Shown here piece by piece: positions 1 through 5,430 of a DNA stretch of 5,430 nucleotides. Source of the stretch: Chloroflexi bacterium UBA5177 (GTDB lineage: Bacteria > Chloroflexota > UBA5177); NCBI GenBank assembly GCA_002413265.1, contig DHWR01000239.1, forward strand, positions 1-5,430. The letters run 5' to 3'. Under the pieces are notes generated by a model that had not been told where the DNA came from, did no database searches, and saw only the letters and a program-made list of their open reading frames with translations. A program made the position numbers and the translations under genes. Numbering within the stretch: the first letter of the stretch is position 1; the number at the start of each line of letters is the position of its first letter.

Positions 1-1664
1 CCGTTGTGGTCGTTGCGCCAGCAGGTTGAAGTCAGAAGCACATTGAGCGAAGGGACGGGTTCCCGCCAGGACAGCTCGGTAGCCTCCTGCAGCCACTTGG
101 TGTGCTGCACGGTCATGGATGCGGAAACCATGGCGAAGGCTTCGTACGTCACGTAGAGTCCGTGACGGCCGCTGAGATTGTATCCTTCGAGCCAGCCCTC
201 ACACAGGTGCTCGCTCAGTACCTCCATCACCCTTCCGTCGGGCGAGATATGATCGTCGATGTCTATCGTGGTCCCGACGAAGCATCGGTTCTCGACGTCG
301 AACATGTCTCCCAGGCGGTTTGAGTTGGTCTCGTCGGGACAGAAGACACGGAAGTTCGACTGACGAGAGTTGCTGCTGAAGACGTCGCGCAGCATTTTCC
401 CGAGAGGACGCGTATTCTCACAGCGTTGAGTTCCAGGACGCCCGACCTCGAACGCGTACTGATCAAAGGCCGGCAGATCGAGATCAACCGTGAGCTTGCC
501 TCCATTGGCGTGCGGATTCGCTCCCATACGGCGATCCCCGTGCGGAGCCAGATCCGCTAGCTCGTCGACAATCGCACCCCGAGCATCGAACTGCTTCTCG
601 GGCTCGTAGCTACGCATCCATTCTTCGAGCATTTTGAGGTGTTCGGGGTTGGAGCGGACCTCGGAGAGCGGCACTTGGTGAGAGCGGAAGGTTCCTTCGA
701 CGGGCAGGCCGTCGACAACTTTGGGTCCGGTCCATCCCTTCGGAGTGCGGAGGACGATGGCAGGCCAGCGTGGACGGCCGGCGAAACCGGTAGTCCGCGC
801 CTGACGCTGAATGGCGCGAATTTTGTCGTAACAGGTATCGAGGGTGGAGGCAAGTTCCTGGTGGGCTTGCACAGGTTCGTCCACCTCGACGAAATGAACT
901 TCGTACCCGTTCCCTTCGATCACGGCGCGGACGTCTTCGTCGCTGGAGCGTCCGAGCACGGTGGGGCCGCCAATCTTGTAGCCGTTGAGGTGGAGGATCG
1001 GCAGGACTGCCCCATCGCGAACCGGGTTCAGGAAGCTGGTCCCCTTCCAAGAGCCGGCCAGCGGCCCGGTCTCTGCTTCACCATCCCCGACCACGGCGGC
1101 AACGATCAGGTCTGGGTTATCGAAGGCGGCGCCAAACGCGTGGACGAGCACGTAGCCGAGCTCGCCGCCCTCGTGGATCGATCCGGGAGTGGGAACGCTG
1201 ACGTGACTTGGGATGCCTCCGGGTGTCGAGAATTGGCGAAAGAGCCGGCCCATTCCGTCGACGTTTTCGGCAATCTCTGGATAGATCTGAGAATAGGTGC
1301 CTTCTAGATAGACATTGGCGACGAGAGCAGGGCCACCATGGCCGGGACCGGCAAGGTAGATAAAATCAGCGTCCCGTTCTTTGATGAGACGGTTGAGATG
1401 CACGTAGATGAGGCTCAAGCCGGGAGACGTTCCCCAGTGGCCGAGCAGGCGAGGCTTGATGTGCTCGGGCCTGAGCGACTCGCGGAGTAACGGATTGTTT
1501 TGGAGGTAGATCTGGCCGATGGTCAGGTAGTTGGCGGCCTGCCAGTAACGCTGCATCCGCCCCAGCATGTCGTCGGACAGTGGACCTTGCATCGGGGTCT
1601 CGGGTGACTCATGCTCGCCATTGGCCTCTATCGCGCTGGAAATGCTCACGTCAAACTGGTACAT
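1..1664 (-). CDS. xfp: Xylulose-5-phosphate/fructose-6-phosphate phosphoketolase (C-terminus outside window)
   Basis: A thiamine-diphosphate (TPP) enzyme of the cytosol. It cleaves xylulose-5-phosphate (often also fructose-6-phosphate) with inorganic phosphate to acetyl phosphate plus glyceraldehyde-3-phosphate (or erythrose-4-phosphate). The frame is open and uninterrupted for 554 codons from ATG at 1664 to the window edge; family members are near 790-800 residues, so about 30% is missing. Visible family motifs: [14 protein letters not shown] (41-54), GHWGT (75-79), GPGHGG (106-111), PGGIPSH (148-154), [10 protein letters not shown] (162-171), the TPP/Mg motif GDGEAETGP (193-201), [11 protein letters not shown] (225-235), TPKGW (307-311), SHQVP (328-332), PDETNSNRL (443-451, catalytic-type Glu445) and WRNDHN (549-554). 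The N-terminus is roughly 10 residues longer than Bifidobacterium-type enzymes. The start is set by AGGAGG at 1670-1675, five bases upstream and inside ackA. The gene lies second in an operon after ackA. Family assignment is very secure; substrate preference between the two sugars cannot be read. Confidence 0.97.
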   Translation of the reverse strand, partial: MYQFDVSISSAIEANGEHESPETPMQGPLSDDMLGRMQRYWQAANYLTIGQIYLQNNPLLRESLRPEHIKPRLLGHWGTSPGLSLIYVHLNRLIKERDADFIYLAGPGHGGPALVANVYLEGTYSQIYPEIAENVDGMGRLFRQFSTPGGIPSHVSVPTPGSIHEGGELGYVLVHAFGAAFDNPDLIVAAVVGDGEAETGPLAGSWKGTSFLNPVRDGAVLPILHLNGYKIGGPTVLGRSSDEDVRAVIEGNGYEVHFVEVDEPVQAHQELASTLDTCYDKIRAIQRQARTTGFAGRPRWPAIVLRTPKGWTGPKVVDGLPVEGTFRSHQVPLSEVRSNPEHLKMLEEWMRSYEPEKQFDARGAIVDELADLAPHGDRRMGANPHANGGKLTVDLDLPAFDQYAFEVGRPGTQRCENTRPLGKMLRDVFSSNSRQSNFRVFCPDETNSNRLGDMFDVENRCFVGTTIDIDDHISPDGRVMEVLSEHLCEGWLEGYNLSGRHGLYVTYEAFAMVSASMTVQHTKWLQEATELSWREPVPSLNVLLTSTCWRNDHN

Positions 1665-2868
1665 GTAGTCCTCCTGCTTCCGCCATCAGTCGTTGGGTGT
1701 GGCCGGCAATCATCAGGTCCTCGTCGGTCGGCAAGACAAGCACTCTGACTGAGCTGCCATCCGCGGAGATACTCCGGCGGTTGTTCTGATTTCGCTGTGG
1801 GTCGAGCTCAATGCCCAGGTAATTCAGGCCATCACATATGCGTTCGCGGATCGGGGCGGCGTGCTCTCCGATGCCCGCCGTGAAAGCGAGGACGTCCAGT
1901 CCGCCCAACGTGGTAACCAGCGCACCAAGGAATTTCCTGGCCTGGTAGCAGAAGAGGTCGACGGCGTCGGCCGCCTGCGAGCTCGAGGATTCCTGTTCGA
2001 GCAGATCCTGCATGTCCGCGCTTAGGCCCGAGAGGCCAATGAGGCCGGCCTTCTTGTTCAAGAGGTCGCTTAGTGCGCCGGCGTTACCGCCCTCCAGATC
2101 GAGGAGGTGCAGCACGACACCTGGGTCAAGATCGCCTGCCCGCGTGCCCATCATCAGCCCTCCGGTCGGAGTAAAGCCCATGGTGGTGTCAACGCTCTTG
2201 CCGCCTTTGACGGCGGCCATACTGGCACCATTGCCGAGATGTGCAATGACGACGCGGCCGGCGTACGCGGCCGGATCCAGGCAGCGCAGCTGTTCCATGA
2301 TCGACTCATAGGAGATGCCATGGAAGCCGTAGCGAAGCACGCCTGCTTCTTCAAAGCGCTGCGGCAGGGGGTAGATCTGCGCGACTCTCGGCATGTGGCG
2401 GTGGAAAGCGGTGTCGAAGCAGGCGACCTGCAGGACTGTGGGATAGGAGTCGCCAACCGTTTCTATGGCTTCGATTGCCTGCGGGAGATGGGCCGGATCG
2501 ATCGGAATGAGGAGCCGAAGCTCTTCTAGAAGCTCGTCGGTGATGATGTGAGGCTCGCTATGACGGCGTCCGCCGTGGACGACGCGATGTCCGACAGCGC
2601 ACGGGCTTTCGTGGTACTCCGTGTGTCGAAGCCCGTCGAGCAAGAACAACAGGGCCGCTCGGTGGTCGGGAACGTTCTTGTGCTCATCAAAAAGCATCTC
2701 TCCGTGCGCTGTGGTCAGGCAGGCGTGACCATCGTCCAGTCCGATGCGCTCGACTTTGGCCGCCAGGACCAGTCGAGGGGCGGGGGCAGCCACGTCGTAC
2801 AGCGCGGCTTTCAGACTCGAAGAGCCCGTGTTGATCGTAAGCAATCTCGACGATTGAGCTTTAGCCAT
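1651..2868 (-). CDS. ackA: Acetate kinase
   Basis: Cytosolic ASKHA-fold kinase interconverting acetyl phosphate + ADP and acetate + ATP. Here it is the natural consumer of acetyl phosphate made by the overlapping phosphoketolase. The product has 405 residues, normal for the family. Motifs: INTGSSSLK (12-20, Asn and phosphate loop), HRVVHGG (94-100), FDTAFH (151-156, catalytic-type Asp152), RYGFHG (179-184, His183), HLGNGAS (210-216), [19 protein letters not shown] (228-246, Arg243), [11 protein letters not shown] (271-281), FTAGIGEHA (329-337, Glu335) and TDEDLMIA (381-388). An in-frame TTG at 2898 would add ten residues. I prefer ATG 2868 because GGAGA (2873-2877) lies five bases upstream and the core fold starts at once. 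It is the first gene of the leftward operon, driven from the divergent region 2869-3161. No phosphotransacetylase gene is in view, so ATP-yielding acetate formation is the only visible route for acetyl phosphate. Confidence 0.97.
   Translation of the reverse strand: MAKAQSSRLLTINTGSSSLKAALYDVAAPAPRLVLAAKVERIGLDDGHACLTTAHGEMLFDEHKNVPDHRAALLFLLDGLRHTEYHESPCAVGHRVVHGGRRHSEPHIITDELLEELRLLIPIDPAHLPQAIEAIETVGDSYPTVLQVACFDTAFHRHMPRVAQIYPLPQRFEEAGVLRYGFHGISYESIMEQLRCLDPAAYAGRVVIAHLGNGASMAAVKGGKSVDTTMGFTPTGGLMMGTRAGDLDPGVVLHLLDLEGGNAGALSDLLNKKAGLIGLSGLSADMQDLLEQESSSSQAADAVDLFCYQARKFLGALVTTLGGLDVLAFTAGIGEHAAPIRERICDGLNYLGIELDPQRNQNNRRSISADGSSVRVLVLPTDEDLMIAGHTQRLMAEAGGLHVPV
1670..1675 (-). promoter_or_regulatory. 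Ribosome binding site of the phosphoketolase gene, inside ackA
   Basis: The minus strand reads AGGAGG, five bases before the ATG at 1664. It lies within the last codons of ackA, whose TGA stop is at 1653-1651. The two genes overlap by 14 bases in different frames. This fixes the phosphoketolase start and suggests translational coupling. Confidence 0.85.
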
Positions 2869-3061
2869 CTGTTCTCCGGGGATTTTTCTCGCTCCCAAGC
2901 GGGAACATGCCTACCTCAGCCGTGTCAGTGTACGAGCCGCGCCGCTGGACTTGAGTCGGGTCGTCATCCGATATCGACAAGCAGCGTGGATGAGGCGTCA
3001 GACTGCTGCCCCACGCGCTCGGGGCCTCTGCACCTCAAATATCGGGTCCTGATCCTATGGG

Positions 3062-3087
3062 CACCCTATGCCGGGCGACCTAGGGTG
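3062..3087. repeat. Inverted repeat with 7-bp arms, possible operator
   Basis: CACCCTA at 3062-3068 and its exact reverse complement TAGGGTG at 3081-3087 are separated by 12 bases. The 19-bp centre-to-centre spacing puts the arms roughly two helical turns apart, as for a dimeric regulator. It lies 75 bp upstream of the stress-protein start. A related CCTATGGG precedes it at 3054-3061. It could instead be a hairpin in the 5' leader. Confidence 0.45.
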
Positions 3088-3128
3088 AAGGCGAAGAAGG
3101 CGTTTCTGCCCTCATTGCAAAGACTCAA

Positions 3129-3142
3129 GCCCTCGCTAGGGC
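3129..3142 (+). repeat. Short hairpin just upstream of the stress-protein ribosome binding site
   Basis: GCCCT (3129-3133) and AGGGC (3138-3142) form a perfect 5-bp GC-rich stem with a CGCT loop. It ends eight bases before AGGAGG at 3151-3156. It has no U-tract, so it is not a terminator; it may be a leader structure or chance. Confidence 0.35.
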
Positions 3143-3161
3143 CATCTCGAAGGAGGATGAC

Positions 3162-4046
3162 ATGAGACGGGTGCTAGTTCCACTCGACGGTACTGACTTG
3201 AGTACCGAAATTCTCGAGGACGCAATTCGTCTGGCTGGGCCAGATGGTGAGCTTGTGCTCACATACGAAGTCCGGCGGGCTAGTGGCCGGGCCGCGGCCA
3301 TTTACGATCCGGTCGCCGATACCGAGGAGGCACGTCAGTACCTCAACGGGGTAGCGGAAGGTTTGCGAGCACGCGGAGTCACGGTGACCACCTCGGCCGG
3401 GCTGACATTCCACGTGCCGGCCGCCATTGGCGAAACCGCGCGGACCCAAGATGTCGACATGATCGCCTGCGCCACGCACGGCCGAGGCGCGGTCGGAGGA
3501 TTTTTGTGGGGAAGCGTGGCTTGGAAAGTCCTTGCCAACAGCCCGGTCCCCGTACTGCTTCGGCACCCGGTGCGTACCAGTCCGCCGGATCCCAGTGGAG
3601 CGCATCGTCTGATGGTTCCACTCGACGGTTCGCGGCTGGCGGAGAAGGCGCTGCCTCTCGCTCAGGATCTGGCCGTAGAGTGGCGCGCTCCAATCCACCT
3701 GGTTCTCGTCCTTCAGTCTGCAGACGTGAAGGCATCGGGAGCCTCGATGGGAGAGTACTTGATCCGAGTCAAGGACTCCCTCTCAGGAGAAGTGCGGACC
3801 CATCTGCTCGTCGGGAGCGCTGTTGAGGAGTTGACCGCCTTCGCACAAGGCGCAGGGATAACGGACGTCGTGATGACGACACACGGACGCGCGGGGCTCT
3901 CTCGAGTCTTTGTCGGAAGTGTCGCGCACGAGCTGATTCGACGACTGCCGCTTCCGGTGATCGTAATTCCGGCGCTCGCGACGACCGTCGCCGCGAGACG
4001 CGAGAGCGTCGAGGCGGAGAAGACGCCGGCCACAGTCGGGTCCTGA
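3162..4046 (+). CDS. Tandem-domain universal stress protein (UspA family)
   Basis: A 294-residue cytosolic protein made of two UspA domains in one chain. Domain 1 spans about residues 1-136: it opens with VLVPLDGT (4-11) and ends with ATHGRGAVGGFLWGS (104-118), then PVPVLL (128-133). Domain 2 spans about 148-270: it opens with RLMVPLDGS (149-157) and ends with TTHGRAGLSRVFVGS (239-253), then PLPVIVIP. In ATP-binding members the loop reads G-2x-G-9x-G(S/T). Both loops here keep the last glycine, the 9-residue spacing and the serine, but the first glycine is Ala104 in domain 1 and Thr239 in domain 2, so nucleotide binding is plausible rather than certain. The C-terminal tail (271-294) is charged and probably flexible. 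ATG 3162 has AGGAGG (3151-3156) five bases upstream. The family links to starvation, hypoxia and other stresses; the partner or target here is unknown. It is first in an operon with gap, 12 bases downstream. Confidence 0.95.
   Translation: MRRVLVPLDGTDLSTEILEDAIRLAGPDGELVLTYEVRRASGRAAAIYDPVADTEEARQYLNGVAEGLRARGVTVTTSAGLTFHVPAAIGETARTQDVDMIACATHGRGAVGGFLWGSVAWKVLANSPVPVLLRHPVRTSPPDPSGAHRLMVPLDGSRLAEKALPLAQDLAVEWRAPIHLVLVLQSADVKASGASMGEYLIRVKDSLSGEVRTHLLVGSAVEELTAFAQGAGITDVVMTTHGRAGLSRVFVGSVAHELIRRLPLPVIVIPALATTVAARRESVEAEKTPATVGS
3188..3207 (+). repeat. Inverted repeat inside the start of the stress-protein gene
   Basis: CGGTACT (3188-3194) and AGTACCG (3201-3207) are exact reverse complements around the 6-base centre GACTTG. 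The stem would form in the mRNA 26 bases after the start codon, at codons 9-16. It shares ACTTGAGT with position 2949-2956 in the control region. It may affect translation, be a regulator site, or be chance. Confidence 0.35.
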
Positions 4047-4051
4047 GGGGG
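4045..4051 (+). promoter_or_regulatory. Ribosome binding site of gap, overlapping the upstream stop codon
   Basis: GAGGGGG starts within the TGA stop of the stress-protein gene and lies seven bases before ATG 4059. With only 12 bases between the genes, co-transcription and likely coupled translation are expected. Confidence 0.75.
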
Positions 4052-4058
4052 CACCAGA

Positions 4059-5114
4059 ATGACAACGCGAGTTGCAATCAATGGTTTCGGGCGCATCGGG
4101 CGCCAAGCCTTCAAAATCGCGGCTGACTACCCGGAGCTCGAGGTCGTCGCCATCAACGATATCGGCGACATCCACAACATGGCGTACCTGCTCAGACATG
4201 ACACGGTGTACGGCGCCGACAAGGCAAAAATCGAGGTGTGCGACGACGCACTCCTGGTTGATGGCATTCGATACCCGGTCTACGCGATCTCAGACCCCTC
4301 GAAGCTGCCGTGGCAGGTGCTGAAGATCGACGTCGTCGTCGAATCGACGGGCCGGTTCAAGACTGCTGAGCAAGCAGAGGCTCACTTGCAAGCGGGCGCC
4401 AAGTCGGTTGTCGTCTCTGCACCATCGAAAGGCGCCAAGACGATCGTGCTCGGCATCAATCATAACGAGTTGGCTGACGAAGTGCGAAAGCCAAACGGCA
4501 GCAGGGTGTTCTCCAACGCCTCCTGCACGACCAACTCGGTAGCTCCCGTTATGGCGGTCCTGGAACGGGAATTCGGAGTCAAGAAGGCGCTGATGACGAC
4601 CGTGCACTCGTACACCGGCGACCAAGCGCTGGTTGACGCACCACACAAGGACTTCAGGCGAGGCCGAGCTGCCGGTCAGAACATCGTTCCCACCAGCACC
4701 GGTGCCGCCCGCGCCACGGGGCAGGTTCTACCCGGGCTGAACGGCCGGTTCGATGGCTCGTGCCTGCGCGTCCCGACGCTCGACGTGTCGATCTCCGACA
4801 TCACGCTGGTGACAGAGACGTCAACGACGATCGAAGAGGTGAATGCCGCTTTTCGCAAAGCGTCGCATTCGTGGCTGGCCGGCATTCTGGGCGTGACAGA
4901 CGAGCCGTTGGTCTCTGCGGACTTCATCGGCAGTCGGTATTCGACGGTAGTGGATCTCTCGCTGACGCAGGTGATGGGAGGAGACCTGGTCAAGGTCTTT
5001 GCCTGGTACGACAACGAATGGGGATATTCGTGCCGCCTAGTGGAAGCCGTCGTTCTGCTCGGCGATGCACTGGCGCAGCAGCGAGTCCCGGAACTGGCGC
5101 TCGCCGGCGCGTAA
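4059..5114 (+). CDS. gap: Type I glyceraldehyde-3-phosphate dehydrogenase (phosphorylating)
   Basis: Cytosolic tetrameric dehydrogenase oxidising glyceraldehyde-3-phosphate with phosphate to 1,3-bisphosphoglycerate. It has 351 residues against about 335 usual, the excess being mainly a C-terminal tail after residue 335. The N-terminal Rossmann domain begins VAINGFGRIGRQ (5-16); Asp34 in AINDIGD favours NAD over NADP by family rules. The catalytic domain shows SNASCTTNS (152-160) with nucleophile Cys156, TTVHSYTGDQ (180-189) with His183, the phosphate-site STGAARAT (213-220), LRVPT (236-240) and WYDNEWGYS (316-324). Most type I enzymes have a second Cys four residues after the nucleophile; here it is Ser160. 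Erythrose-4-phosphate dehydrogenase is a close relative, but nothing seen favours it. It is second in the operon after the stress protein and ends before a strong hairpin at 5131-5165. It would use the triose phosphate released by the divergently encoded phosphoketolase, though it also serves ordinary glycolysis or gluconeogenesis. Confidence 0.96.
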   Translation: MTTRVAINGFGRIGRQAFKIAADYPELEVVAINDIGDIHNMAYLLRHDTVYGADKAKIEVCDDALLVDGIRYPVYAISDPSKLPWQVLKIDVVVESTGRFKTAEQAEAHLQAGAKSVVVSAPSKGAKTIVLGINHNELADEVRKPNGSRVFSNASCTTNSVAPVMAVLEREFGVKKALMTTVHSYTGDQALVDAPHKDFRRGRAAGQNIVPTSTGAARATGQVLPGLNGRFDGSCLRVPTLDVSISDITLVTETSTTIEEVNAAFRKASHSWLAGILGVTDEPLVSADFIGSRYSTVVDLSLTQVMGGDLVKVFAWYDNEWGYSCRLVEAVVLLGDALAQQRVPELALAGA

Positions 5115-5130
5115 AGCAGGAAATGGATTT

Positions 5131-5165
5131 GAGGCCGATCGTGCCACTCGGGCGCGGTCGGCCTT
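5131..5165 (+). terminator. Strong hairpin after gap, probable transcription terminator
   Basis: The arms 5132-5145 and 5151-5164 pair over 14 positions, of which 12 are Watson-Crick and two G-U, with a 5-base loop ACTCG. A further G-U pair is possible at 5131/5165. The stem starts 17 bases after the gap stop codon. No U-run follows (only CCTTGCC), so it may act as a U-less terminator, an mRNA-stabilising 3' end or a Rho-assisted site. Confidence 0.65.
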
Positions 5166-5258
5166 GCCGAGCAGTCGGAGGGACTGGGTCACAGGGAAGC
5201 GCTATCTGGACATCCCTGAGCTGCGTCAGTGGCACTCTGAGCATGCCGACACCGGTCG

Positions 5259-5283
5259 TGGTCAACAATGGTCAGTGATGGTC
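5259..5283 (+). repeat. Three TGGTC repeats at exact 10-bp spacing upstream of the ABC gene
   Basis: TGGTC occurs at 5259-5263, 5269-5273 and 5279-5283, with 5-base spacers AACAA and AGTGA. A GGTC also lies just upstream at 5254-5257. The spacing places each copy on the same face of the helix. The array ends 23 bases before the ATG at 5307, where an activator or repressor, for example a response regulator, could bind. No -35/-10 pair was convincing in 5166-5306, and no gene is visible there. Confidence 0.45.
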
Positions 5284-5306
5284 CCGAGCGCAGGGAGAGA
5301 AGGCTT

Positions 5307-5430
5307 ATGCTTCCGGATGTTATTGCGCAGGAGTCGGCGGATCGAACTGAGGCCGACGACGTGCTGCAAGTCGACCGGATTTCCAAGCGCTACGGGGACG
5401 TCGTCGCACTGCACGACTTGAGCTTTAGTG
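5307..5430 (+). CDS. ABC-transporter ATP-binding protein (N-terminal fragment)
   Basis: Only the first 41 residues lie in the window. After a variable lead of about 18 residues, the frame reads VLQVDRISKRYGDVVALHDLSFS (19-41), the typical first two strands of an ABC ATPase. Tyr29 in KRYG is at the position of the A-loop aromatic residue that stacks on adenine. The Walker A motif would come just past the edge. I chose ATG 5307, with GGGAG at 5293-5297 nine bases upstream; AGAAGG at 5298-5303 is closer. GTG 5361, preceded by GAGG at 5349-5352, is a real alternative that would start directly at the domain. Substrate and direction of transport cannot be told from this fragment. It is separated from gap by the hairpin and a 141-base spacer, so it probably begins its own unit. 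Confidence 0.8.
   Translation, partial: MLPDVIAQESADRTEADDVLQVDRISKRYGDVVALHDLSFS

Larger units (their letters stand above)
2869..3161. promoter_or_regulatory. Divergent intergenic control region between ackA-xfp and the stress protein-gap operon
   Basis: This 293-bp gap separates two operons that point away from each other, so promoters for both must lie here unless one is internal elsewhere. I found no convincing -35/-10 pair on either strand. It holds no credible small gene; the plus-strand open frame across it is mostly antisense to ackA. Repeats seen include CACCCTA-N12-TAGGGTG (3062-3087), GCCCC-N8-GGGGC (3008-3025), GCCCT-CGCT-AGGGC (3129-3142), the palindrome CGATATCG (2969-2976) and two opposed copies of GGRCTTGAGTC (2947-2957 plus; 3122-3132 minus). 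That it is a control region follows from geometry; the roles of individual repeats are unproven. Confidence 0.6.

Noticed and set aside
610..1050. 146-codon minus-strand frame that could hint at a frameshifted phosphoketolase
   Set aside because: Direct translation from 1664 to the window edge stays open in one frame with motifs throughout, so there is no frameshift and this is a shadow frame.
639..1307. 222-codon open frame on the plus strand
   Set aside because: It is wholly antisense to the phosphoketolase frame, which is unbroken and carries every expected family motif. The antisense product resembles no family I know.
2869..2898. TTG start at 2898 giving a 415-residue acetate kinase
   Set aside because: The ten extra residues are not family-like, and ATG 2868 has a well-placed GGAGA five bases upstream.
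2951..2979. TTGAGT as a -35 element with a downstream ATATCG as -10
   Set aside because: The spacing is only 14 bases and the -10 match is poor. No promoter could be called with confidence on either strand.
3008..3025. GCCCC-N8-GGGGC inverted repeat as an operator or terminator
   Set aside because: Five-base GC arms are expected by chance in DNA this GC-rich, the stem does not extend, and no U-tract follows.
2548..3165. 205-codon plus-strand frame crossing the intergenic region
   Set aside because: More than half is antisense to ackA, the rest is low-grade intergenic sequence, and its last codons overlap the stress-protein start. No recognisable domain.
4760..5278. 172-codon plus-strand frame overlapping the end of gap and the following spacer
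   Set aside because: Its first two thirds lie inside gap in another frame, and the product is arginine-rich and motif-free, as expected of an out-of-frame high-GC read.

Overview
The window is ordinary, dense bacterial DNA of fairly high GC content, with strong AGGAGG-type ribosome binding sites and tightly packed genes. It suggests a free-living bacterium. The phylum cannot be fixed from sequence alone; an actinobacterial, chloroflexal or environmental (metagenomic) lineage would all fit. I see no mobile element, RNA gene or CRISPR array.

Layout: (1) Positions 1-2868 on the minus strand hold a two-gene operon read right to left. Acetate kinase (ackA, 405 aa) comes first, then xylulose-5-phosphate/fructose-6-phosphate phosphoketolase, whose start overlaps the ackA end by 14 bases and whose C-terminus lies beyond base 1. 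(2) Positions 2869-3161 are a divergent control region of 293 bp with several inverted repeats, the clearest being CACCCTA-N12-TAGGGTG. (3) Positions 3162-5114 on the plus strand hold a second operon: a tandem-domain universal stress protein (294 aa), then, 12 bases later, a phosphorylating glyceraldehyde-3-phosphate dehydrogenase (351 aa). It closes with a 14-15 bp hairpin at 5131-5165. (4) After a spacer carrying three TGGTC repeats at exact 10-bp spacing, an ABC-transporter ATPase gene begins at 5307 and runs off the right edge.

The genes make biochemical sense together. Phosphoketolase splits xylulose-5-phosphate (or fructose-6-phosphate) into acetyl phosphate plus glyceraldehyde-3-phosphate (or erythrose-4-phosphate). 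Acetate kinase turns acetyl phosphate into acetate and ATP. GAPDH takes the glyceraldehyde-3-phosphate into lower glycolysis. The enzymes for both phosphoketolase products therefore flank one shared control region, together with a stress protein of a family that often binds ATP. I read this as a candidate stress or energy-limitation module; that role is inference. No wholly unknown system is visible. The most unusual items are the regulatory repeats and a few active-site substitutions.
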